DNA of 64,000 nucleotides from Mactra quadrangularis (Eukaryota > Mollusca > Bivalvia > Venerida > Mactridae), in the NCBI GenBank assembly GCA_025267735.1, contig CM046297.1, positions 24,330,011 to 24,394,010 of the forward strand. Reading direction: 5' to 3'. The translations under genes were made by a program, and so were the position numbers. A model generated the notes under the pieces. That model searched no databases. It worked only from the letters and a program-made list of their open reading frames with translations, and was not told where the DNA came from. Below are positions 1 through 11,906 of this stretch, piece by piece. The first letter of the stretch is position 1; every line of letters starts with the position of its first letter.

Positions 1-548
1 AACTTTAATGACTATGATTAGTATGAACCAAGCCAAATGGCACATAAGTCAGTGAATTGTTTTATTAACTCTATTCTACAATCTCCCAATCAGTACACTT
101 GTGCTCTACTGGCTGAGCTAGCCAGGTAGTTGAAACTGTTTTGTAGACCCATAGATGTGTTTGATACACAAATATACAAGGCTATAATCCTAGCAACCAG
201 ATGAAAATAAGACTATAATAATTATTCTATCAGTAAAACAGTAAGACAATGAGAAAACCAAAAATACCACAAAAAACAATAACACCAACTACTAAGAACA
301 TCTAATCAGTAAGACTATCAATAACTACCCTACAAATAGTATAGAGTACAGTATAACCTGTATTCAAAGATCTTCAATAGGAGTAATGAAATCATGTCTT
401 TCATAAACAGAGGGTATATTTCTTATAGTGGATTTTATGTTGTTTTCTTATAGTGGATTTTATGTTGTTATTATCCATTTTAATTAGTTTATGTATGGCC
501 CTTTTTCAGATAATCAGTTTAGCTGCAGATAGATGACTGTATCTCACT
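1..548. other. AT-rich DNA without a recognisable gene
   Basis: No ORF of note. A tRNA-like antisense fragment around 86-140 (reverse complement contains TAGCTCAGCC) may be a SINE remnant. A 26-bp direct duplication lies at 419-472. Confidence 0.5.
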
Positions 549-897
549 CAATCTCCGTAAGCAGTTATCCTATAGGCCTATGTTGTAAAGGATCTCCTGG
601 CATCGCACAGGGGGTCACTTGGAGATGACCTTTGAGACGACTAATCAATGTGTTCTATTTTTAGACTGCATTATGTGATCTAGTTTCACTGCAGTGTTAT
701 TGACTGGCTGTGATTTGACATTTCCTTGAAAATTACATCCAATAGACAATGTAAACAAATCCACTGAGCATGATGATCTTGTAATGAATATTATAAAAGC
801 TAAGGTCAGTTAAAAGTGACCAGTAATATGAACAAGCCAGATCCAAAAAATGCAAGAGTGCAAATCAATAATTTTAGAATGGGTTTTAATCAGATTG
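549..897. mobile_element. Mutator-like MITE, copy 1
   Basis: Starts CAATCTCCGTAA and ends TTTTAATCAGATTG, so the ends are inverted (CAATCT/AGATTG). Flanked by near-identical 9-bp direct repeats (540-548 and 898-906, seven of nine bases the same). Its interior aligns with the copy at 7859-8261. It has no coding capacity. A 9-bp target duplication is typical of Mutator-like elements; the family assignment is inference. Confidence 0.6.
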
Positions 898-2085
898 TAT
901 CTCTATATTTGGCTTCCAACAACTTGTCACTGCTAGTAAACATTTGGTGTGGGTAAGTGAAATATATAGCCGGTTGTCCAACTGAGCATCCATCTTTGAA
1001 AATTAATGTCAAGCCCTGAGAGGTGGTCACTAAAGCAGGTTAGACTATAAGTAATACATGGTAATATATAAATACCTGTAACTTGTAATTCTTCTTGTTG
1101 AGTGACTGAAGATAAGATGTTTATTGTATCAAGTTCTAAACTTACAGCATTGTTGACGTCACTGTTACTAGTCTGTAATTATAATCAAAATATATATATA
1201 TTATATATGTATGTACATTGTATTAACATATGCCAACAATGATCTGTCAACGCTGATACTAAACAATGTTTTTTTCAACAGAGGAATTAGGCTGATTATC
1301 TTGTATGAACAGTTTCTTGTCATTTTCCTTTCATCACAAGAATGTGAGGAGAATAGACTATTATCCTGATTTCGAATATGAGTGTTTCCCCAGTGATACA
1401 AATAAACTTTTACTGTTACAATGAAAATATAGTGGACTTCGCACAAACAATCATAACACACTTTTTTTAATTTGAGTTATGACCATTTGGCGCTAAGCCG
1501 TGATATGTTTACAAAGAGGAAACCCTTATCAAATTTTCAGAGATTCCTCCCTAACAAATTAAAGGGATTTCTCAAATGTAAGATTATCAAACCCAGTGTT
1601 GCTGTATTAGTTAAAATGTAGCCTCATAGTTTTATAACATTCAGCACCACAGTTACTGAAGTCCCATCAAAAACACTTAACCAATTAATAGTTCACTGAA
1701 TAGTAAGTACTAGTATAAACAAAACAAACGTAAAATATTCCAAGCCAAAATATTATGAAACATAGCACAAGAATTCAAACAATTTATCTCAAAGTCATGA
1801 AAGCAAACAAATAAAAAAAACCTAAACATATAAATCATACATATGATTATCAAATCAAGTATTTTGTGTTTCCAATCTGATCAGAAAATTTGCTGAAAAC
1901 TTTGGCACAATACCAGAACATCAGTTTTATAACATTATGTATATTTTTATTGTTGTTCTGCATGAAGGATGATTCAAGAACAATATGACATTCACACATT
2001 AATGTTATACAGATAGGTACAAAGGTAAAACAACCGGTTTGAACTGGTTTTTCTTACATATGTATAAAAGTATAAAGCAATATCT
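898..2085. other. AT-rich DNA without a recognisable gene
   Basis: Short ORFs only. A fragment at about 1476-1505 (GAGTTATGACCATTTGG..) resembles the hairpin element at 7411-7490. Confidence 0.45.
1076..1105 (-). other. Possible 30-bp micro-exon (weak)
   Basis: A 30-bp stretch lies between a fair acceptor (ATCTTCAG) and the donor ACAG|GTATTT. It is in phase 0, the phase in which the last supported exon leaves, and would add 'SLNKKNYKLQ'. Such chance combinations are common, and the 12.7-kb intron needed makes it doubtful. Confidence 0.15.
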
Positions 2086-2350
2086 GTAGCCTGTTCAATT
2101 ACCCTAAACGTTCCAAAACGTTCCGTAACAATACATTCGGAACTCCTCGGTTGTTAAGGCAATGAGTGATGTTTCAAAATTTATTGACTGAAAACGAAAC
2201 ATCACTCATTGCCTAAACGATCGTATATTTGTTTACTTCAACACCGGTAGATTCAAAATAGCGTCTACATATTCGCAGCGAATGGCCGAGGAATTCCGAA
2301 TGTATCGTTATAGAACGTTTTGGAAAGTTTAGGGTAATTGAATAGGCTAC
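2086..2350. mobile_element. Palindromic MITE with long inverted ends
   Basis: The left 60 bp (GTAGCCTGTTCAATTACCCT..) and the right 60 bp are imperfect inverted repeats. An inner pair (GGCAATGAGTGATGTTTC and its complement) forms a second hairpin. The element is 265 bp and non-coding. A half copy is recognisable at about 31590-31715. Confidence 0.7.
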
Positions 2351-2405
2351 TGTTAATCTGCTACATCATAAAAAGTTTTCATGCAATAAGAATCAAGACA
2401 TAACA

Positions 2406-3128
2406 CAGGGCTCGAATTTAACAAAAAATTGGACTTGCAAATTTTTGCGAGTTTATTTTATTTTAACTCACAAAAATGAAGAAAATCGCTCACATTTTTT
2501 CTCCAAATTCTAATGGCATACATAGTAGCTATTCATATATGCAATATAAAACAACACAGTACACATACTACAAAACCCGGGTCGATAGTGCAGTTGGTAG
2601 CGCGCCAGGATTTGGATACTCGTGCCCGAGGGGGTGCGGGTTCGAATCCCACCCGGGGAGGTTATACCCTTCCATGAAAATTTTACAATAATGTCGATTT
2701 TCCTCCATTGATTAGACAATATGGAGAAGTTTCCAGCCTTGTTGAAGGGTAGGTGAGTACTGGTTATAGACAATGGTCCAGGAAAGCTAGGTTAGGTGCG
2801 CTGGACGCCGTGAAATGACCTAAATTGTATTGATACGGCGTTAACTCCAATAAATAAATAAATAAACACATACTACAATGTACTGTATATATGGATAGAA
2901 CAAAGGCACTATTATGGGATAGACAGGGAATATCAAACATGTTTGTACTGTGAATGTTTAATTAATGTTGTCTATCTATCTGATTGGGTAGGGCCTCATT
3001 TGTTTGGACATATAAATATTTTTGTGGTGATTGAACTCAAGAAAATTTGCGAGTTAAAATAAAAGTTACTCGCAATTTTCAAAATCCACTCACATTTTGT
3101 GGGTATGCAAACTTAAATTCAAGCCCTG
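2406..3128. mobile_element. hAT-like non-autonomous element, interrupted by a SINE
   Basis: Ends are CAGGGCTCGAATTTAA and TTAAATTCAAGCCCTG (inverted, one mismatch). They are flanked by the direct repeat CATAACA (2399-2405 and 3129-3135). CAGGG ends and a 7-8 bp duplication suit hAT elements. Beyond the termini, the two arms share further inverted similarity. The SINE at 2574-2865 is inserted in it. Confidence 0.65.
2574..2865 (+). mobile_element. tRNA-derived SINE, intact (family 1)
   Basis: The head carries a polymerase III box A-like stretch (GTGCAGTTGGTAGCGC) and box B (GGTTCGAATCCC at about 2639-2650). Then come a unique body and an (AAAT)n tail. Perfect 13-bp target duplications (ACACATACTACAA at 2561-2573 and 2866-2878) show a complete, fairly recent insertion. 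Related copies: 27996-28125, 34921-35180, 36436-36697, 9370-9550. Confidence 0.85.
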
Positions 3129-3465
3129 CATAACAGGAGAAAAATATATATAGAGTGTTTAGAAAACATTTCATAATTTCCCATTCAATACAAGACAATC
3201 CACCAGGACATAATCCATAAACATTGCATAAATTTCTATTAAGCAGTCACAATTTAGTTTGTTCTACATGAAATAATTTTAGTTTTATTTATTTTGAAAT
3301 ATAATTGGCATGATATTTCAGTTTTAGCTTTTAACACATTAAGATAAACAGAAGATAACAATGGGTAAATTATTGGGAGGAAATTGTTTTTAAGAGAAAT
3401 CTCTACCTTTACCTTTACTAAGATAAAATAGCTCAGGGTAGATAACCCAACTTTGACTACTCAAA

Positions 3466-3735
3466 ATTAAAAACAAGAAATGTAATGTGGAAACCACATT
3501 AAAGCCAGATTTAAAAAACTTTAATGCAAAAATTACAAAGGGGAATAATCCATAACAAAGCCAGGTAGAGTTGTGGTTACTTTCTTATTCTGTTCATCAC
3601 ATGGTATGTTATCATTGTATGAAGTTTCATAAAGATCTGACAATAAATGGCTGACATATATGGTAAAGAAAAACTTTAACACAATTTTTAAGGACACCGG
3701 ATACCCTCAGGACCACCCAGGTTACAACAAGTCAG
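3466..3735 (+). repeat. Dispersed repeat R1, copy 1
   Basis: Begins ACAAGAAATGTAATGTGGAA and contains CATAAAGATCTGACAATAAA. The same sequence lies at about 19409-19695 (+) and 32983-33262 (-). Non-coding. Element class unknown; clear inverted ends were not seen. Confidence 0.75.
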
Positions 3736-4847
3736 GCTAAAAACCAATTTACAAATAAGATATGGTAACCTAGTATGAATAATTATTATAAAGAGTACTT
3801 ATAGCAAGAAAACATGATAGGGTATAGCCTGGAATAAGTAAAAGGAGAATTTAATTGATGCACACAAAATTAGACTACAAATTTCTCCATTTACATGAAG
3901 TTAAAGTAGAATTGCCCTGACTCATCGAGATGTAGTCATTGACACAAAAAGCCATGAAGGTAGACATCACCAGAAAACAGTAACAACTACCTTAACATCC
4001 CTTGAACAATTAGATCTATATAATTTGCCTAGTGAGGCAACAAATAAAGCCCATTTCTTATTTTATATGCATCTGTTGCTTGTTTTACCTACATAAAACC
4101 CTTTTTATGCTTTTCCACTAAAGAATCATATTGTCATATTGAAGAGATACAATAAAATCTTTATTAATAAGACTGCAGAAAGCATTTTGCTACAATCATC
4201 ATCATAAATCCTGATTCCAGAAATTGTAAAATAACTACATGAAAATCTAGCAAAATTTGACTTGAGACAATAAATATACAAAAAAATATGCCAATTAAAA
4301 GTAAAGACTAAAAGTTAAGAGTTTAGGATTTGTGTAACACAACTGTACCTGTATTCATTTAAAAAACTTCTCAGATTCCAAGTACCAGCATATAAAAACT
4401 AAACAATAATGAAATAATCCTACCTGGCTTTCAAGTCACTTTACAACAACACAAAGTCCAAAAAATTGTATAATATAGATGTTCTTAAAAACTTCACTAA
4501 TAAAAAAATAACTAAAATTAAAACACTCAGTACACACAGAGTAGGTAAGATGGAAATAAACTGCAAGGAATTTTAGAAGTTAAAGATAAAAAATAAATTT
4601 TCTAAAAACCTTTTAAAATATCATCTGGAACTCTGCCTCAGTGATTTACCTTCAGTTCTAAGTTCTAATAACGTCTGAATGGTAACCATGGCAACCAGGA
4701 AACTCAGGTATGTGTAGAAATGCCAGAAAATGTGAAACAAGCAGATAAGCCTTCAACAGAAATAACTGACTGACTAAAGGAGATCACACCTATAGATATA
4801 AGGTTTTTATATAGATGTGGATTCCAACATTCTGAGGCCAAAATAAA
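3736..4847. other. AT-rich DNA without a recognisable gene
   Basis: No coding signal. A splice-like interval at 4650-4702 was considered and rejected. Confidence 0.45.
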
Positions 4848-5193
4848 CAGTGTTCATTTTAACTCTAAGGGGAAAGGTGGTGGGGCCCTTTTTGATGGGA
4901 GAATAGTGACAAAAACGAAATTAGGGAGGAAAAATTCAATACTTGAGATAACATGGATCCATTAATAGAGTAGCATTTCTGTCTACCTATATGAAATTTC
5001 AACTATTGAACCCATATATTCACCTGTGATTCCTCTGTAATGCTTGAGGAATGGGCAAAAATGCTATAAAAATACAAACTTTTTAGGACACTCTGACAGG
5101 GGAATTTTTTACCTGGGAAGGGGAAAAATAGATACTTTTTGGAGAGGGGAATGGGGCCCAATTTCAGCCCCAAAATGGCCTAAAAAACACTGT
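4848..5193. mobile_element. Possible G-rich inverted-end element
   Basis: Begins ACAGTGTTCATTTTAA and ends with AAAACACTGT, an inverted pair of about ten bases. The interior has several GGGGAA/GGGGCCC tracts on the plus strand. The same style of interior is seen at 10890-12231. No duplication at the target site was found. Confidence 0.35.
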
Positions 5194-7410
5194 AAAATTA
5201 AGTTTGATTGCTGTCCTAACAGTTCACATTACAGGATTCATACAGATTTTGAATATTAAATTTCCATGACTTTTTCATGATTTCTGTAAGTTTTCCATGA
5301 TATAACAGAAACACATACAGAACCCAAAACCAGTACAATTTGAAAACACCGCATCACAGCAGACAACATAAGTAGAAAGTAGAAAAACAGAAAATAGGGT
5401 AGTGGTAAAGTTTTCATTTCTGTACATTTCAAGTGGTGATTTATGTTTAATGATGTTTGTTAATTTTCCATGACTTTTCCATGATATTTTTCCTAAACTC
5501 AAAGAAAAATCTCTTTTTCCATGATTTTTCCAGTTTGCACAAATGCTGCATAATTAGAGCTTTGCATTATGTCTGAAAAAATGTGCAAAACCTAAGATGG
5601 TTTATTTATCAGTGGTTATTTAAAATGTTGAATGTGGAAGTATGAATTGTTTGTCTGAATGCTCTTTAGGAGCAACTGCTTCAATGGTAGGAGGATGCAC
5701 ACTTTGGGATCAAAAGGTCAAAAGTTCTGACCAGTTAGGGGCACTGCTAACTTCCTTGAGCAACCAATTAATCTGCAGTTGTTCCATTCCACCCAGGAGT
5801 GTATGGGTTGTGTAAGGGATCACCTGTCTGAAGATGATTTCAATGATCAGAGGTTATCAAAACAGTTGTTGAGTTGGCTAAATATGTATATGGAAACAAA
5901 CTTTAAACAGCATTTAAACTTTAAAAAAATGAAACTGACAGGAGGATCTATGAAATGCAAACAAAACAAGGGGAACGACAATCAAATATTACATTTAAGC
6001 ACGGCCTTACCAAAAGTTTTATTGTATTATCATTAAGTAATTAAGCTACTTCAGTTATAATATCATCATACTGTATTATCCATTATAATGATTAAATAAT
6101 ATACATGTATATTAGATTTTTTTCTTGATTACATAATTGAATAATAATTTCATTTTTTTCATGATTACTTCACTTTTCATAAATACCTCACTTTTTCATG
6201 ATTATTTTTGTATGACTGCATAAGCAATTTATGTTTTTATGCATTTCTTTCACAAATACTTTTTTTCACCAATAGTTTACTTTGCCTTGAGCACTTGCTT
6301 GAGTGCTTAAATTGATTTCAAGCCAACATCAGTTTTAAGTGTATTCTTTTCATGAGTACATTTTTCATGAATTGTTCCTTTTTCATGATAATGAATATTT
6401 TTCTATGAATATTTTACTTCATATATATTATTATTTATGTAATAATTTCATCAATTTGTTTTTTTTTTTTTCACGAATAATGATTTATTATATAACTTCA
6501 AGAAAATGATAAAAAATGAACAGGTAGCCAAGGTTGGTATAAAGAGCCTCAAACCCATCACTTTCTACAATCAGTATAAGATGTTACAAAGTAATTTGAA
6601 GTCAATGAACTTCACCAGTCGACCACTGAGGCAGTATTTTAACAAATTAGCATCATCTTTACTAAATGCATTATTATTACATTAAGGAATGCATCATTAA
6701 GACAGGAAAGTAACAACAAGTGTTTAACAGATGTACAGTAATTGCCTGGTAATTTAAGTATGCTTCTTATAGTCTACAACTATTTTAAGTTGAAAGCCTT
6801 CGAGTACAAAGCCTTGCAGTACAAGACATTATTTTAATTGTTAGATTACAATAGAGCATACTATTTCATGATTACGTCATTGAACAAACTAGGATCGTGA
6901 TATTCTTTCCAAAGTTAAGTATATGTGATACGGGGAGATTATTCTCCTTTTTTGGGAGAGTGGATTAAACCAAACATTTTACTACATAGGAGACATTTTT
7001 GTTTGAACAACACCTCACAAAGAACACCACCTAACTTGGAACAGAATCTCAATCTGAACACTATGCAATCATAACCTAAATCCACTAGCTCAAAATCCTG
7101 TGACTAGAAAAACATGATTTAGGTTCGCGAAAATTACAAATTTCATATCGTGGAGCAAATTGATAATTTTGTCATTTACCATTGAACATAAACCATAATA
7201 AAAAGGACTGGCACTTAAGAAACTTAAATGTGATGATTGCAATGTCACTATAAAACATAAGGCTTTTTTTCTTGTATTCCTTCCCCTTTCAACTATATCT
7301 ATTCTTGGTGGAAAACATTTTGTATTTTATAAACATAAATATTTGGTTCCAAACATCATGAAAACATTCATTTAACTTAATCTTCTAAGAAATTTACCTA
7401 TAATTTGCAT
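5194..7410. other. AT-rich DNA without a recognisable gene; TTTTCATGA-rich stretches
   Basis: Recurrent TTTTTCCATGA/TTTTTCATGATTA words at 5262-5530 and 6110-6470 form a loose low-complexity pattern. A SINE-like fragment lies at about 5665-5775. No exon supported. Confidence 0.4.
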
Positions 7411-7490
7411 GTTAAGCGGAAGACAGTTGTAACTCAATATAAGAAAAGAGTAAGTTACGACTGTTTTCCGCTAAACCCGTGAATTATGTG
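7411..7490. repeat. Hairpin-forming repeat
   Basis: AGCGGAAGACAGTTGTAACT and AAGTTACGACTGTTTTCCGC are near-perfect inverted arms around a short loop. One arm with similar flanks is also found at about 16214-16300. Probably a small MITE. Confidence 0.55.
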
Positions 7491-7602
7491 TAAAAGATCT
7501 CTACAGTATTAATAGAGGAGTGTTCAGGAATTTTATCTTATCTCATGTTAAATCTATACCAGTAGCTTACAGTCAAACCTCAACAAACAAAAAAACAATG
7601 TA

Positions 7603-7787
7603 CAGTAAAACTCGGATATAACATACTCGGTTATAATATACACTTGGTTACAACATACCAATTTTTCTGGCCCGTTTTTCATCCTTATATATAACATACT
7701 TAGTATTCTATATGGATATAACATACCTCGGTTATAACATACCTTATTTCTATGACCCAGCAAGTATGTTATATCCGAGTTTTACTG
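7603..7787. mobile_element. pogo/Tigger-like MITE with perfect 24-bp ends
   Basis: Both ends read CAGTAAAACTCGGATATAAC (first 20 of 24 identical bases, inverted). The target duplication is TA (7601-7602, 7788-7789). The interior repeats the motif CGGTTATAACATACC. TA target plus CAGTA.. ends match the pogo/Tigger branch of Tc1/mariner. Perfect ends suggest recent activity. Confidence 0.8.
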
Positions 7788-7858
7788 TAGATTGTTTAAG
7801 CATAAGTTCCACATTTATGACAGAAAACACCTTAATCCACTAGCCTGTAGTCCTGGGC

Positions 7859-8261
7859 CAATCTCCGTAAACAGAGATCCTTTTCTACTCGCGTTGTCGT
7901 ACTGGATCTCTACTTAGTCAATGCAAGGTCACGTCGAGATGAACTTAGTGTCGACCAATCAATGCGTAGCTTTCATCTAGACATAAACATTATTAATCAC
8001 ATTTTGATTTCGTAATTTCTATTTTTAGACCAAGGTTTGCATGCAAATTTAACAGCGGTATTATTCACAGTCTGCGATTGGGTGGCTCATTTCAAATTGC
8101 GTGGCGTAGACGATGTAAACAATTTACGTATCATAACAATTTCGTCATGAATATTATGATGAGAAAAGGTCACCTGAACATGACCTTCGTTTGGAAAAGG
8201 CCAGATCTAAATTAGTGAGTATGCGAGCGGTAAAATTTTAGATCGGGTTTTAATCAGATTG
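7859..8261. mobile_element. Mutator-like MITE, copy 2
   Basis: Same ends as the element at 549-897 (CAATCTCCGTAA, TTTTAATCAGATTG). Here the flanking 9-bp repeat is perfect: GTCCTGGGC at 7850-7858 and 8262-8270. Non-coding, 403 bp. Confidence 0.75.
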
Positions 8262-8530
8262 GTCCTGGGCTTAAGTGAAATTGATTCAGGCTTGTAAAAA
8301 TTAACAGATTTCACACAGTCAGACAGTTGATAATTTTTCCCATAGCTATAAAACAAATTAAATTGAGCTTGTGCCTATGAAAATATAAGGCAATTACTTT
8401 TTTTTTTAATTTGTGCATGCATGGTCTGTAAGCAAGTATAGAAAGTGTATGACCAGCCAATGTTGGTAATAAAATGCTATTTACTTGATTTAAAGTATAG
8501 CATGCTAAGGAGAACAGCAACTTAGAATGT

Positions 8531-8641
8531 ACCAAAGGGGGATAACTCAAATACCAATGGGGGATAACTAAAGTACCAAAGGGGATAACTCAAATACCAA
8601 AGGGGGATAAATAAAGTACCAAAGGGGATAACTCAAGTACC
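8531..8641 (+). repeat. Short tandem repeat, about 22-25 bp unit
   Basis: Five imperfect copies of TACCAAAGGGGGATAACTCA. The GGGGGATAACT core continues as part of the adjoining 92-bp repeat, so the larger array probably grew out of this one. Confidence 0.75.
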
Positions 8642-9063
8642 AAAGGGGGATAACTTAAATACTTTGAAACAGTTCAAAGACATAACACAAAGTAACAAGA
8701 CTTAGTACTAGTATAAAGTATCATACTATTACCTAAGGGGGATAACTCAAATACTTTGAAACAGTTCAAAGACATAACACAAAGTAACAAGACTTAGTAC
8801 TAGTATAAAGTATCATACTATTACCTAAGGGGGATAACTCAAATACTTTGAAACAGTTCAAAGACATAACACAAAGTAACAAGACTTAGTACTAGTATAA
8901 AGTATCATACTATTACCTAAGGGGGATAACTCAAATACTTTGAAACAGTTCAAAGACATAACACAAAGTAACAAGACTTAGTACTAGTATAAAGTATCAT
9001 ACTATTACCTAAGGGGGATAACTCAAATACTTTGAAACAGTTCAAAGACATAACACAAAGTAG
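8642..9063 (+). repeat. 92-bp minisatellite, about 4.6 copies
   Basis: The unit starts near TAAGGGGGATAACTCAAAT and ends at CATACTATTAC. Starts at 8734, 8826, 8918 and 9010 are exactly 92 bp apart. The copies are nearly identical, so the expansion is recent. Confidence 0.9.
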
Positions 9064-9369
9064 AAAACACTAGTATAATAATACAATGTTGTAAATATAG
9101 GTGTAACATAGGTATATATTGATACAAGTACATTCAATTACCTGTAAAACAGTGGGAGTGAGATTAAACGATAAAATCATAGGATACAGTACAGAGTAGG
9201 TTTTTTATGTAAGAAACCTCTGCCATTCTGGTAAAACAATTAACTGACATATTGCATGCAGAATGCATCATAGTCCTACATATATTACCATAGAGATATA
9301 ATTGATCTGAGTGAATGATGATAATTACATCTGACTAGAAGTAATAACTGTTTGTTTCTTTACCAGTTG

Positions 9370-9550
9370 GTACCCCACAGGGACTTCAAATCTAGTGTTC
9401 TGAAGGGAGTACGAGTTTGAATCCCATCCAAAATGGTTATACCCATCCGTGAAAATTGTTATACCCTTCCATGAAAATTGTTATACCCTTCCATGAAAAT
9501 TGTTATACCCTTCCATGAAAATTGTTATACCCTTCCATGAAAATTTGACA
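9370..9550 (+). repeat. Degraded SINE whose tail became a 22-bp tandem repeat
   Basis: A SINE family 1 head with a mutated box B (GTTTGAATCCC) is followed by about five copies of TTATACCCTTCCATGAAAA plus TTG. That motif occurs once in the intact SINE at 2574-2865, so it was amplified in place. Confidence 0.75.
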
Positions 9551-9799
9551 AATGACCTTACTTGTAGTGACATGAAAAATTCTTATCTAGTCCCATGAAT
9601 TCAGATTTAATCTTATTTCTAATTATTTTGGCAAAGTTTTAGGGTCCACATGAACTTATTCTAGATGATTTTCCTAACTGGCTTTTTACAAGATTTTATG
9701 TACATTTCAGAGCTAATTTGTGCCAGCATGTTGGCACAGGAGGTTTATACACCAAATGTTGCCAGTGATGGTGTCTGTGTTAGTGCTGATACTGATGCC

Positions 9800-10030
9800 A
9801 TGTTCAACAATGTTTAGAGCGGGCGTGGCCAAGCCATTATGAAGTTGAACTGTTTATCATTGGATAGCCAGCTTCACCTAGGTTCAAATCCCATCAAAAA
9901 CCAACCCTATTATTTTCTTGAGCGAGAAACTTTAATATTTCTTACTGAGTACTGGGGACCAGGAAAGGGACTCGAAAGTGATAAATCTAAATTGTAAGAA
10001 CTTGTTTCAAAATAGAGCTAATATAAAAAT
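9800..10030 (+). repeat. Probable SINE remnant (family 3)
   Basis: 'CAAATCCCATCAAAAACCAA' followed by 'TTTTCTTGAGCGAGAAACTT' and 'CAGGAAAGGGACTCGAAAGT' recurs in diverged form at about 24950-25140 and 23225-23430. Old and degraded. Confidence 0.4.
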
Positions 10031-10309
10031 GAATTAGTAGTACAACCATGTGCATTAAATTGCAGAGAGACTGATTTCTTCAGTAATTCTTTACAAAGTA
10101 TCATACAACAATCAATTCTTTACAATGGCCCAAGGATTATAAGTTGCATGTACTTGTTGTTGTACTGACTGTATCACTCAGAAATATGGGTTTTTTTTCT
10201 ACCTGTATATATTCCATATGTTATTCACTGATAGCCAATATTCAACCAATAATAATCATAACATTTCTCTGGCAACTATACAACCATTAATATCTTATCA
10301 ATAGAATCA

Positions 10310-10790
10310 ATCAAAATATTCCAGGTCACTTCTAAACTGTTGTAACTGAGATATGGTTAGCTAAGAGTTACTCTTGTTTTGCACTTACATGTAAAAATCA
10401 TCAAAATATTTGAGGTAACTTCTAAACTATTGTAACTATAAAAAAGTTAGGCAAGATTTAGTACTGTTTTGCATTTACATATAAAATGCCAAAATTTTCA
10501 GAAATTGTTTAAGTGTTGTAACTAGGGTATAGTTAGGTAAAAGTTACAGCAGTTTTGCATTTACAGGTAAAATTCATCAAAATATTTGAGATAATGCAAC
10601 ACTACTGTTACTAGGATTCAGGTGGATAGTAGTTACCATAGTCTTGCATTTACAGGTAAAACCATCAAAATTTATATGGTAATGTCTAGCCTAATGTATC
10701 TACGAAATGATATAAGACTTAGTTATGACAGTTTTGTATTGACTGTTACATACATCAAATGCCAGAGAGATATTTTATTATGTTCTGGTG
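10310..10790 (+). repeat. Diverged tandem repeat of about 88 bp, five copies
   Basis: Each unit carries ATCAAAATATTTGAG, then TTGTAACTA.., then GTTTTGCATTTACA. The units start near 10312, 10398, 10488, 10572 and 10664. Copies differ by many substitutions and small indels, so this array is old. Confidence 0.6.
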
Positions 10791-11012
10791 AAGACTGGCA
10801 TTTTCTTGATGTTACTTTATACATGAATGATAGGTAACACTGTAACATTATGTACTTTGTTTGACAAAGTCAAGTGAGTTTTTCTTTAAAGTCGGCAGGG
10901 CCAAAACACCATTTTTGGGGAAGGGGCCACAGCCTTTTTCTTGGGGAAAATTAGAGTGGTTTTCACTTATTTGGGGAAAATGACCTACTTTGTTGCCAGT
11001 ATAAGAAGTAAT

Positions 11013-11165
11013 GGATATTAACTGAGTGCGAGGGTTTTCTGAGTTAGAACAACCTGGCCGCGGACTTCTCGTGAAAATCCGAAAACGCGAAGCGTTTGAG
11101 GATTTTGAGAAGTCCAAGGCCAGGTTGTTTTAACACAGAAAATCCGTAGCACGAGGTTAATATCC
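11013..11165. repeat. Large imperfect palindrome
   Basis: Arms of about 47 bp begin GGATATTAAC and end AACAACCTGGCC; the interior (GGACTTCTCGTGAAAATCC / GGATTTTGAGAAGTCC) forms a second stem. Likely a foldback MITE. Confidence 0.65.
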
Positions 11166-11856
11166 GACTTACACAACGATTCAAGTGATTAGTTAAACAG
11201 GTACATTGATTGGGCATGGACCACATTTTTACAAACGAATTTGTTTCGAGTGCATCTTTTTCTCTTACGAGCATTTAGTGAATTTGAAACTGTTAATTAA
11301 CAGATGACTTGCGTGATTTGGTTACATATTTTAGCATCCGCGACAGTAAATTATATTTGTTAATTAACAATAAATGCATGAATAAGTTTCTTGACTCATT
11401 GTATTGTTTAAAATTTATTCAAGCTGATATGTTCAATGCCATCTTCTCATTTTCGGTAAATTACGCAATTTTACGCCTTACATGTTGGAAATATTTATGG
11501 ACAGTATTATCTTACATGTTTACTTATTCTTGATTATATTTAGTTTGGTAGTAATATTGTAAGTCAATGAGCCAGAATTGGAAGTATTGTAGGTGGTTAA
11601 CGTCACTATTAAATCATTACATGAATAAATACAACATATTCATTTTCATTTCTTTCGAATAAATCCCAAGTTCTGTACATATTTCCGAAGAGATTTAAGT
11701 TTTGAAATAAACGTTTCATGAAAATACAATAAGTTTTGTTAGTAAAGACAATCTTTCAAAATTAAGCAGTTCGTGTTTATTTTAAATTCTAAATTAACAC
11801 GAAGACTGCGCTTCATTGAATACACGACTTAAAATTTCACGAGGGCAGGTTTTTCT

Positions 11857-11906
11857 ATTTCACGTGGCCGGGTTGATATCTAAATATCAACTCGCTCACG
11901 TGAAAA
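11857..11906. repeat. Foldback hairpin
   Basis: TTTCACGTGGCCGGGTTGAT and TATCAACTCGCTCACGTGAA are inverted arms with almost no loop. It may be one end of the same element as the palindrome at 11013. Confidence 0.5.

Noticed and set aside
419..472. 16-bp match (ATAGTGGATTTTATGT) between the far left of the window and the satellite dimer
   Set aside because: Too short and AT-rich to indicate relatedness; the flanks do not match.
2574..2660. tRNA gene
   Set aside because: Box A and B are present but no cloverleaf with an acceptor stem could be drawn, and the sequence continues into a SINE body and tail.
4650..4702. Possible exon with donor GAAG|GTAAAT on the minus strand
   Set aside because: The frame required after the last supported exon (phase 0) contains a stop; the acceptor lacks a pyrimidine tract.
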